This document shows positions 57,896 through 64,000 of a stretch of DNA of 64,000 bases, piece by piece. Source of the stretch: JBBROS01 sp963752225. Its GTDB lineage: Bacteria; Pseudomonadota; Alphaproteobacteria; Acetobacterales; Acetobacteraceae. Both the position numbers and the translations under genes were made by a program. The notes under the pieces are model-generated. The model saw only the letters and a program-made list of their open reading frames with translations. It did no database searches and was not told the origin of the DNA. The stretch covers positions 1,674,001 to 1,738,000 of the forward strand of contig CAVVXS010000007.1 of NCBI GenBank assembly GCA_963752225.1. The letters are read 5' to 3'. How positions within the stretch are numbered: position 1 is the stretch's first letter; every line of letters begins with the position of its first letter.

Positions 57896-58744
57896 TCACC
57901 CGGGCGGCACCGGATCGCAAGCGGCCGCGGCGGCCCGCCCCAGTACCAGCATGCGCCGCGCCGCCACGCCGGCGCCGGCCGCCTCGCCGAGCGCCTTGGT
58001 CAGGAAGGGGCTGCTGAGCAGTGCGTGCGCCACCGTGTTGCCGGCAACCTCGGCGGCGCCGACCAGGGTGGCGGCAACGGCGGTGCGGCGCAGCAGGGAC
58101 AGGGTGCCGAGCAGGCCGGGGCGGACGCCGTAGAGGGCTGCGACTTGGCGGACGAGGCGGACGCCGCGCCAGCCGACCAGCAAGGTGTCGAGTGCCGGGG
58201 ACGGCACGGCGGCGATGCCGGCCACGACCTGCATCGCGGCGTTGCGGGATTGGGCGTCCACCGCTTCGCGCAGACTGCGGCTCGGGCCGTTGCGCAGCAA
58301 GGCGAGCGCCGCGTCGGGGTCGTTGACGGCGCGCAGAGCCGGTGCGAGGGCCTCGCCGCCGGGCACGCGGGCGGCCCAATCGCGGGCGGCGCGGGCCATG
58401 CGGGTGGCGTCGCCGGAGCGGAAGTCGGCGCGCAGGTGGTCCACGTGGTCGAGCGCCCAGATCGCCCGCAGCTCGCGCCAGACCCCGGTGCCGACCAGGC
58501 CGAAGCCCGCGGCGGCGACCGCGGCGGTGAGCCAGCCCAGCCAGGCCGCGCGGGCGAACTGATCGGCGATGAAGTTGGCCGCGCCCAGCAGCGCGAACCC
58601 GGCGGCAAGGACCGTAACGCCGGCCAGGACCAGGGCAGCGGTGCCCCAACGGGGTGCCGGGAGGTCGGCGGCCACGACCGGGATTACTTCGGCTTCCAGC
58701 CGGGGCGCGTCGGCTTCGACGTATTCGATGCGCGGGCGGATCAC
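57896..58744 (-). CDS. YcjF/TIGR01620 family membrane protein
   Basis: A 282-residue inner-membrane protein of the YcjF (DUF697, TIGR01620) family. Two membrane segments lie at about residues 37–57 and 66–86 (AALVLAGVTVLAAGFALLG; LGWLTAAVAAAGFGLVG), followed by RELRAIWALDHVDHLRA. The C-terminal GIAAVPSPALDTLLVGWRGVR resembles the DUF697 region. ATG 58744 overlaps the ycjX stop by four bases. YcjX and YcjF homologues are often paired and stress-induced. Confidence 0.85.
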   Translation of the reverse strand: MIRPRIEYVEADAPRLEAEVIPVVAADLPAPRWGTAALVLAGVTVLAAGFALLGAANFIADQFARAAWLGWLTAAVAAAGFGLVGTGVWRELRAIWALDHVDHLRADFRSGDATRMARAARDWAARVPGGEALAPALRAVNDPDAALALLRNGPSRSLREAVDAQSRNAAMQVVAGIAAVPSPALDTLLVGWRGVRLVRQVAALYGVRPGLLGTLSLLRRTAVAATLVGAAEVAGNTVAHALLSSPFLTKALGEAAGAGVAARRMLVLGRAAAAACDPVPPG

Positions 58745-60105
58745 AGCACGTCCTCCAGCAGGCTGAGCAGCAACGTGTCCATGCCAAGCGAGGGAACGCC
58801 GCCGCGGCCGTTGTCAGGCGGGCGGATGGGCTCGAAGTCGGGCAGCTCGAGGAAGGGGTGGGCCCAGAACTCGGCGTCGGGCGGGGTGTGCGGGACCTCG
58901 CCGGGGAAGGAGCGGACGGGGCGCTCGTCGCCGAGGCGGCGGCCCTGCACAGCGGAAACCGGGCGGCCGTCGAGCACCCAGGTGATGTCGGTGGTGCAGC
59001 GGACGGCGGCGACGGCGAGGTAGGCGGCGGGGACGGCGGCGGCGGGCTCGGCGATGCGGCGCAGGAGGGCGGCGAGGTTCTCGCGCTGACGGTCGCCGAC
59101 GTGGTCGGCCTTGGTGGCGGCGAAGACGACGCGGGACACGACCGCGGGGGGCAGCTCGAGCCGGGTCAGGGCGAGCGCCATGTCGAGCAGGGAGCGGCGC
59201 CAGCGCAGCGCGCCGGACGCCTCGGCCAGCGCGGCGCGCATGTCGGCGAAGGCGGGGGCGCCGGCGCCGAGTGCGGACAGGACGTCGACCAGGACCACCA
59301 TGCGGTCGAGTTGGCCGAACAGCGGGTCGGAGAGGTCGCGCAGGGCGGCGGCGACGTAGGCGTCGTAGCGGCGCGCGAGCAGTCCGGCGAGGCCGCCGGC
59401 GCCGCGCATGGGAAAGAAGGCCATCCAGGGCGGGGCCTCGCCGGGGGGCGGCATCAGAAAGCGGCCGGGCTGGAGCAGGCTGAGGCCGGCGCCGCGCAGG
59501 CGTTCGAGGGTCGTGCGGTAGAGGCGGTGGCCGGTGGTGGCGAGCGCCTCGTCGGCGGCGGCGGCGGCGGGCAGGCCCGTGGCGAAGGCGAGGAACTCGG
59601 CAGCCTCAGAGCGGCCGTCGAGGCGGCGGAGCACCTGCTCGGACCAGTCGGGGAACGGCAGGCGCAGCAGCGGCAGGTCGAGCAGCCACTCGCCGGGGTA
59701 GTCCAGCAGCTCGAGGCGGAGGCGCTGGGCGGGCCAGACCTGTCCGAAGCCGGTGCGGGGAATGACGATCTCGAGCGCGAGGAGGCTGGCAGCGTTGGTT
59801 CGCTCGGGCCAGGCGGGCGGGTCGCGGGCGAGTGCGGCGAGGTGGGCGGCGTAGTCGAAACGCGGGACCGGGGAGGCGCCGGCGGGGGCCAGCGTTACCG
59901 AGGGGATGCGGCCGGCGAGCCGGGCGGTGACGGCCGGCAGCACCGGCCGGCCGGCGCCCAGGGCCAGGAGGTTGGCCGCGAGCGAGGTCAGGAATGCGGT
60001 CTTGCCCGCCCGGGCCAGGCCAGTGACGCCGACGCGAACCGTGCGGCGGGGCAGCAGCCCGTAGGCGGCGGCGCTGGCCTGGGCGCCGAGCTGGGAGAAG
60101 CTCAG
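58741..60105 (-). CDS. YcjX family P-loop protein with apparent CTG start
   Basis: About 454 residues of the YcjX (DUF463) GTPase-like family, associated with stress and envelope responses. The Walker A motif VTGLARAGKTAFLTSL begins some 36 residues after the proposed start. An ORF called from the first GTG (59943) would lose this P-loop, so the gene must start earlier. No ATG, GTG or TTG occurs in frame; CTG at 60105 overlaps the gloA stop (CTGA) and gives SFSQLGAQASAAAYGL. The rest has LELLDYPGEWLLDLPLL and DRMVVLVDVLSAL. Confidence 0.8.
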   Translation of the reverse strand: MSFSQLGAQASAAAYGLLPRRTVRVGVTGLARAGKTAFLTSLAANLLALGAGRPVLPAVTARLAGRIPSVTLAPAGASPVPRFDYAAHLAALARDPPAWPERTNAASLLALEIVIPRTGFGQVWPAQRLRLELLDYPGEWLLDLPLLRLPFPDWSEQVLRRLDGRSEAAEFLAFATGLPAAAAADEALATTGHRLYRTTLERLRGAGLSLLQPGRFLMPPPGEAPPWMAFFPMRGAGGLAGLLARRYDAYVAAALRDLSDPLFGQLDRMVVLVDVLSALGAGAPAFADMRAALAEASGALRWRRSLLDMALALTRLELPPAVVSRVVFAATKADHVGDRQRENLAALLRRIAEPAAAVPAAYLAVAAVRCTTDITWVLDGRPVSAVQGRRLGDERPVRSFPGEVPHTPPDAEFWAHPFLELPDFEPIRPPDNGRGGVPSLGMDTLLLSLLEDVL

Positions 60106-60497
60106 GGGCGCTGGACCAGCTCGACCTTGTAGCCGTCGGGGTCCTCGACGAAGGCGATGACGGTGGTGCCGAATTTCACCGGGCCGGCTTCGCGGGTGAT
60201 CTTGGCGCCGGCCGCCTTCAGCTCCTCGCAGGCCTTGTAGACGTCGGGCAGGCCGACGGCGAGATGGCCGAAGCCGCTGCCGAGGTCGTAGCCCTCGGTC
60301 TGGTCCCAGTTGAAGGTCAGCTCGATGACGCTGGTGTCCTTCTCGTCGCCGTAGCCGACGAAGGCCAGGGTGTATTTGCCGTCGGGGACTTCGTTGCGGC
60401 GGAGTTCCTTCATGCCGAGGTGCTTGGTGTAGAACTCGACGCTGCGGTCGAGGTCCTTGACGCGCAGCATGGTGTGCAGCAGGCGGGCGTTGCTCAT
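60102..60497 (-). CDS. gloA: Lactoylglutathione lyase (glyoxalase I)
   Basis: A 131-residue glyoxalase I that turns the methylglyoxal-glutathione adduct into lactoylglutathione. All four metal ligands are visible: H in LLHTMLRVKDLDRS, E in SVIELTFNWD, H in GFGHLAVGLPD and E in PDGYKVELVQRP. The chosen ATG at 60497 overlaps the lpxI stop by four bases; the stop overlaps the CTG start of ycjX. Length and Ni-type loop are normal. Confidence 0.93.
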   Translation of the reverse strand: MSNARLLHTMLRVKDLDRSVEFYTKHLGMKELRRNEVPDGKYTLAFVGYGDEKDTSVIELTFNWDQTEGYDLGSGFGHLAVGLPDVYKACEELKAAGAKITREAGPVKFGTTVIAFVEDPDGYKVELVQRP

Positions 60498-61357
60498 CGT
60501 TGAGGTCTCGTCGTTGTGGCAGGGGGTAGATCGGGGTCGATGCCGATCAGGAAAAGGCCTGACGCATCGGCTTCGGCGACGCAAGCCGCGCGGTCGGTCA
60601 ACAAGGTGCCACCGGCTTCGAAGGCGACGCCACGCAGACCGGACGCGGCGGCGGCGCGGAGGGTGGCGGGACCGATCGTCGGCAGGTCGGCGCGACGGTC
60701 CTGGCCGGGCTTGACCAGTTTTACAAGTACGCCGCCGGGCCCGGGCAGGGCCAGAGTGGCGGCGCGGGCGAGCATGGCGTCGGTGCCTTCGACCGCTTCG
60801 ACGGCGAGCACGACCTGCTGCTGCACGACGCAGCCTTGGCCGACATCGAGGCGGCCCAGGGCGCGGACGACGTCGACGGCGCGGGCGATGTCGGCGAGGG
60901 CTTCCGCGTCGGGCGCCACGTTGCCCATGGTGCCGTGCGGGCCGACCGCCTCGGTCAGGATCTCGTGCGCGCCAAGCACGCGGAAGCCTTCCTCGCCCAG
61001 CACCCGCACCACGGCGGCGAGCAGGCCGTCATCGCCGCTGAAGGCGGCGCGGCCGATGCGGGCCAGGATCTTGGCGCCTTCGGCGTCGGGCCGCAGGTCG
61101 AACACCGAGGGGCGCTTGACCGGGCCGACCAGGACCAGGTCCTGGCACCCGGCCCGGCGCAGCGCGGCGAGGATCTCGCCGGCGGCCCCCATCCGCAGCT
61201 CGGCATGGGGAAAGGGGGCGACCACGTCCGGCTCGGCGAAGCCGCGCAGGGCCACGATGAACACGCGGCGCCCGGCGGCGGCAGCGGCGGCGGCGACCCG
61301 GCCGGGGAACGGGCCACCGCCGGCCAGGATGCCGAGCACCGGCAATTCTGCTTGCAT
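60494..61357 (-). CDS. lpxI: UDP-2,3-diacylglucosamine diphosphatase LpxI
   Basis: A 287-residue enzyme that cleaves UDP-2,3-diacylglucosamine to lipid X, the alphaproteobacterial replacement for LpxH. Characteristic parts are LGILAGGGPFPGRVAAAA at the N-terminus, LVLVGPVKRPSVFDLRPD, a VQQQVVLAVEAVEGTDAML segment and MGNVAPDAEALADI. It normally follows lpxA directly and precedes lpxB; here a small opposite-strand gene separates it from lpxA, and gloA takes the place of lpxB. Confidence 0.92.
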   Translation of the reverse strand: MQAELPVLGILAGGGPFPGRVAAAAAAAGRRVFIVALRGFAEPDVVAPFPHAELRMGAAGEILAALRRAGCQDLVLVGPVKRPSVFDLRPDAEGAKILARIGRAAFSGDDGLLAAVVRVLGEEGFRVLGAHEILTEAVGPHGTMGNVAPDAEALADIARAVDVVRALGRLDVGQGCVVQQQVVLAVEAVEGTDAMLARAATLALPGPGGVLVKLVKPGQDRRADLPTIGPATLRAAAASGLRGVAFEAGGTLLTDRAACVAEADASGLFLIGIDPDLPPATTTRPQR

Positions 61358-61414
61358 TCCTAACCTTAGTTCCGTTACCGTCTCGACATCACGAACTCGT
61401 GAAAGGAATCCTCG

Positions 61415-61606
61415 ATGCGAGACGACGCCCCGCAGCCAGACGAGAAGCCGAGCGCGGTCGGTTTGCTACGCTGCCTGCGCATGCTCGCCGACGAGGCCGT
61501 TTCGCTGGAGCTGACCCGGACGCTTGCGGTGCTTCAGCAGGCGATGGAGATCTGCCGGACCGAGGCGACGACGCGCCCGCATCAGCGGAGTGCGGCGCTG
61601 CACTGA
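61415..61606 (+). CDS. Small protein of unknown function
   Basis: A 63-residue ORF with AAAGGAA a few bases before its ATG. The product is acidic at the N-terminus (MRDDAPQPDEKPSAVG) and then amphipathic helical (LRCLRMLADEAVSLELTRTL), with two Cys. No family is recognised. It lies on the opposite strand between lpxI and lpxA. Confidence 0.5.
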   Translation: MRDDAPQPDEKPSAVGLLRCLRMLADEAVSLELTRTLAVLQQAMEICRTEATTRPHQRSAALH

Positions 61607-61635
61607 GCGGCGCCTGGCGGCCGGAGCGACCCGGC

Positions 61636-62490
61636 CTATTCCGGTTCTTCGCCGGGCAGCGAGGCGCGGATCAGTCCGCGCTTGCTCGGCGCTTCGATGA
61701 AGTCGAGCACTTCGGTGACGAAATCGGGGTCGCTGTGCTCGGCCCGCACCGCGGCGACCCGGTCGGCGAACACCCCGTCCCCGGTGAACAAGGTCCGCAC
61801 CGCGGCGCGCAGCTCGTGCACGGCCGCGCGATCGGCGCCGCGGCGGCGGAGGCCGATGACGTTGAGCCCGGCCAGGCGCGCCCGGTTGCCGATCACGCTG
61901 CCGAACGGGATCACGTCGGCTTCCACGCCCGACACGCCGCCGACCATGGCGCCACGGCCGATGCGGACGAATTGATGCAGCGCGGCGGCGCCGCCGATGA
62001 CTGCCCGCTCGCCGATCGAGACGTGCCCGCCCATGACGACGTTGTTGGCGATCACCACGCCGTCGCCGATGGCGCAATCATGGGCCACGTGCACGACGGC
62101 CATCAGCAGGCAATCGGCGCCGACGGTCGTAACCCCGGTGCCGGTGACGGTGCCGCGGTGGATGGTGCAATGCTCGCGCACCTGGGTGCGGGCGCCGACC
62201 TCGCAGCGGGTCGGCTCGCCTTTGTATTTCAGGTCCTGCGGCGCCAGCCCGACGGTGCAGAACGGGTAGAGCACCGCGGCCTCGCCGATGACCGTGTGGC
62301 CGTCCACGACGACGTGCGACACGAGGCGGGCCCGGTCGCTGATCACGACATCGGCGCCGACGTGGCACCAGGGCCCGATCTGCGCGCCGGCGCCGATGCG
62401 AGCGCCGGGCTCGACGATCGCGCTCGGGTGGATCACCGCGTCGGGCGGGAGCGGCGACGGGGCAGGACGGAATCCAACGATCTGAGACAT
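61636..62490 (-). CDS. lpxA: UDP-N-acetylglucosamine acyltransferase LpxA
   Basis: A 284-residue left-handed beta-helix enzyme that adds the first acyl chain in lipid A synthesis. Hexapeptide repeats run from about residue 20 to 190, and the catalytic His is H137 in VVHVAHDCAIGD. QDLKYKGEPT and IGLRRRGADRAAV are typical, with a helical C-terminal domain. The gene is 57 bases downstream of fabZ. The acyl-length ruler residues cannot be judged here. Confidence 0.95.
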   Translation of the reverse strand: MSQIVGFRPAPSPLPPDAVIHPSAIVEPGARIGAGAQIGPWCHVGADVVISDRARLVSHVVVDGHTVIGEAAVLYPFCTVGLAPQDLKYKGEPTRCEVGARTQVREHCTIHRGTVTGTGVTTVGADCLLMAVVHVAHDCAIGDGVVIANNVVMGGHVSIGERAVIGGAAALHQFVRIGRGAMVGGVSGVEADVIPFGSVIGNRARLAGLNVIGLRRRGADRAAVHELRAAVRTLFTGDGVFADRVAAVRAEHSDPDFVTEVLDFIEAPSKRGLIRASLPGEEPE

Positions 62491-62547
62491 GGCATCAAAC
62501 CTACGGATGCGGCAGCAGGCTGCAAACTCAACCTTTGTGTCGGCGCG

Positions 62548-63051
62548 TTACACCGTGGTGCCGGAATGATCCATGATCATGGCGGCGTAGGTCGCCTCGG
62601 CGACCGAGGTGCCGTCCACCCGGGCGACGCCGCTGAACTTCCAGACGTTGCCGCGGTTGCGCACCTTTGTGACGTGAACCCGGAGCTGATCGCCGGGGAC
62701 CACGGGGCGGCGGAACTTCGCGCCCTCGATGGTCATGAAGTAGACGACCTTGCCGGCGGCCTGGGGCCCGAGCGTTTCGACCACCAGCACGGCGGCGGTT
62801 TGCGCCATGCATTCGATGATCAGCACGCCCGGCATGATCGGGTGGCCGGGGAAGTGGCCCTGGAAGAAGTTCTCGTTGACGGTGACGTTCTTGATCCCGG
62901 TGGCCGAGCGGTCGCGCATGACGTCCACCACCCGGTCGAGCAGCAGGAACGGATAGCGGTGCGGGATCGCGTGCATGATGCGGGCGATGTCGAGCACCGT
63001 GCCGTCGTCTTCGGCCTGGCTGGTCATGGCCTGTGCTGGCGTTCCGTCCAT
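62548..63051 (-). CDS. fabZ: 3-hydroxyacyl-ACP dehydratase FabZ
   Basis: A 167-residue hot-dog enzyme that dehydrates hydroxyacyl-ACP in fatty acid synthesis and competes with LpxA for the same acyl pool. The active-site His is in FQGHFPGHPIMPGVLIIE, after HRYPFLLLDRV. The start at 63051 (MDGTPAQAM) lies four bases after the lpxD stop; ATG 63027 is an alternative. It is between lpxD and lpxA, the universal order. Confidence 0.94.
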   Translation of the reverse strand: MDGTPAQAMTSQAEDDGTVLDIARIMHAIPHRYPFLLLDRVVDVMRDRSATGIKNVTVNENFFQGHFPGHPIMPGVLIIECMAQTAAVLVVETLGPQAAGKVVYFMTIEGAKFRRPVVPGDQLRVHVTKVRNRGNVWKFSGVARVDGTSVAEATYAAMIMDHSGTTV

Positions 63052-63055
63052 CGAG

Positions 63056-64000
63056 CTATTCCGTCGCCCCAGGACGGAGAGTGGGCCGCCGGGCCAGCTT
63101 TCGCAACGTGGCGACGCCACGAAAGAAGTCCCGCACCGGTTCGGCCGGGCTGCCGATGACGTCGGAGCCGGCCGGGACGTCGGACATCACGCCCGCCTGG
63201 GCGCCGATGCGCGCCTTTGCGCCGATCCGCAGATGCCCGGTCAAGCCAGCCTGCGCGGCCACCACAACGAAGTCCTCAAGAATGGTCGAGCCGGATACGC
63301 CGGCCAGCGACACGATGACGCAGCATCGTCCAGTCCGCACGTTGTGGCCAATCATCACCAGGTTATCCAGCCGCGACCCGGCGCCGATCACCGTGTCTTG
63401 CGTCGAACCGCGGTCGATCGTGGTGTTGGCGCCGATTTCGACGTCGTTCTCGATCAGCACGCGGCCGAGTTGCGGCACGGTGAGGAAGCCGTCCGGCGTG
63501 GTCGCGAAGCCGAAGCCTTCCTGGCCGATGCGGGCGCCGGGCAGGACGTTCACGCGATCGCCGAGCAGGGCGTGGCTTATCGACACGTGCGCGCCGATGC
63601 GGCAATCGGCGCCGATCCGGACCCGGGCGCCGATAACTGCGCCGGGGCCGATCCGGGTGCGCGGGCCGATCTCGGCCCCCTCCCCGATCACCGCGTGGGC
63701 GCCGATCTCGGCCGAGGGGTCGATCGCCGCGCTCTCCTCGACCGCGGCGGTGCGGTGCACGCCGGGCTGCGTCGGCGGCGGCGGATGGAACAGGGCGGCG
63801 ACCCGGGCCCAGGCCGGATAGGGCTCGGGGGTGACGATGGCCGCGGTGCCCGGCGGGACCCGGGCGGCGAGGTCGGGATGCACGATCACCGCCCCGGCCT
63901 GGGTGGCGGCCAGGGCGTCAGCGTAGCGGCGGTTGTCGAGGAAGCTCACCTCGTGCGGGCCGGCGGTTTGCAGAGGCGCGACGCCGGCCAAGTCGCCGCT
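63056..64000 (-). CDS. lpxD: UDP-3-O-acylglucosamine N-acyltransferase LpxD (partial)
   Basis: The third acylation enzyme of lipid A synthesis; about 314 C-terminal residues are seen and the start lies beyond the right edge. The N-terminal domain remnant is GPHEVSFLDNRRYADAL. The hexapeptide domain runs from about position 100 on, with NTTIDRGSTQDTVIG and the catalytic His in LDNLVMIGHNVRTGR. It is the first visible gene of the leftward lpxD–fabZ–lpxA run; bamA would commonly be upstream. Confidence 0.94.
   Translation of the reverse strand, partial: SGDLAGVAPLQTAGPHEVSFLDNRRYADALAATQAGAVIVHPDLAARVPPGTAAIVTPEPYPAWARVAALFHPPPPTQPGVHRTAAVEESAAIDPSAEIGAHAVIGEGAEIGPRTRIGPGAVIGARVRIGADCRIGAHVSISHALLGDRVNVLPGARIGQEGFGFATTPDGFLTVPQLGRVLIENDVEIGANTTIDRGSTQDTVIGAGSRLDNLVMIGHNVRTGRCCVIVSLAGVSGSTILEDFVVVAAQAGLTGHLRIGAKARIGAQAGVMSDVPAGSDVIGSPAEPVRDFFRGVATLRKLARRPTLRPGATE

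Noticed and set aside
59943..59943. GTG 59943 as the start of ycjX
   Set aside because: This start would remove the Walker A motif that is encoded in frame just upstream.

Overview
The window is high-GC bacterial chromosome and almost certainly alphaproteobacterial. The rRNA operon has the order 16S–tRNA-Ile–tRNA-Ala–23S–5S–tRNA-fMet. A COQ9-type ubiquinone protein lies near rpsU, the SspB is of the alphaproteobacterial type, and lpxD–fabZ–lpxA plus lpxI point to a Gram-negative lipid A pathway. Coding style and hairpin-rich spacers fit the Rhodospirillales, perhaps Acetobacteraceae, but that placement is inference. Most of the window is housekeeping or metabolic; no prophage, CRISPR array or classical insertion sequence was seen.

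Layout, left to right. 1–1600: phnC and a partial phnD (phosphonate-type ABC import). 1.7–3.4 kb: a NIPSNAP protein and a three-gene unit around a YetF/DUF421 membrane protein. 3.5–6.3 kb: an enamidase-like amidohydrolase with a two-subunit CoA-transferase, possibly for reductive nicotinate-type ring catabolism. 6.5–9.6 kb: ornithine decarboxylase with an unusual leader, a YihY membrane protein and an RlpA-like protein. 9.9–10.9 kb: thiG and thiS. 11.0–17.1 kb: a tightly overlapping cluster (two GT2 enzymes, TIM-barrel isomerase, SDR-like epimerase, FAD oxidoreductase) divergent from a polytopic GT-C-like protein; this is the best candidate for an undescribed glycan or polyprenyl-sugar system. 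17.2–20.0 kb: DUF1801, a VOC protein that may start at ATC, and L-serine ammonia-lyase.

20.1–26.4 kb: the rRNA operon on the minus strand, with a consensus promoter and long complementary arms flanking 16S and 23S that should form the processing stalks. 26.4–30.8 kb: clpB with a sigma-32-like promoter, coq9, def and rpsU. 31–39 kb: a GT4 glycosyltransferase, a helix-hairpin-helix secreted protein, ribokinase-like kinase, thyX, a frameshifted peptide-binding protein gene, sspB and class I fumarase. 39.4–42 kb: queA–tgt–queF, three overlapping genes of queuosine metabolism. 42–45 kb: a DUF1028 protein and malate synthase G. 45–47.4 kb: a GT4 gene and a frameshifted polysaccharide deacetylase gene. 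47.5–50.8 kb: tRNA-Ser(GCT), a GST, an OFA-type MFS transporter and an unknown protein.

50.8–54.7 kb: gatC–gatA–gatB plus a coupled 57-residue ORF, and divergent ruvX. 54.6–56.6 kb: a RAYT transposase flanked by inverted REP hairpins, one of which forms part of a neighbouring coding sequence while another supplies a stop codon. 56.6–60.5 kb: an aromatic/aspartate-type aminotransferase with a 24-bp tandem repeat at its end, then ycjX/ycjF-like stress genes (ycjX apparently starting at CTG) and gloA. 60.5–64 kb: lpxI, a small unknown gene, lpxA, fabZ and a partial lpxD. Most adjacent same-strand genes overlap by 4 bases (ATGA or GTGA), so translational coupling is the dominant arrangement.
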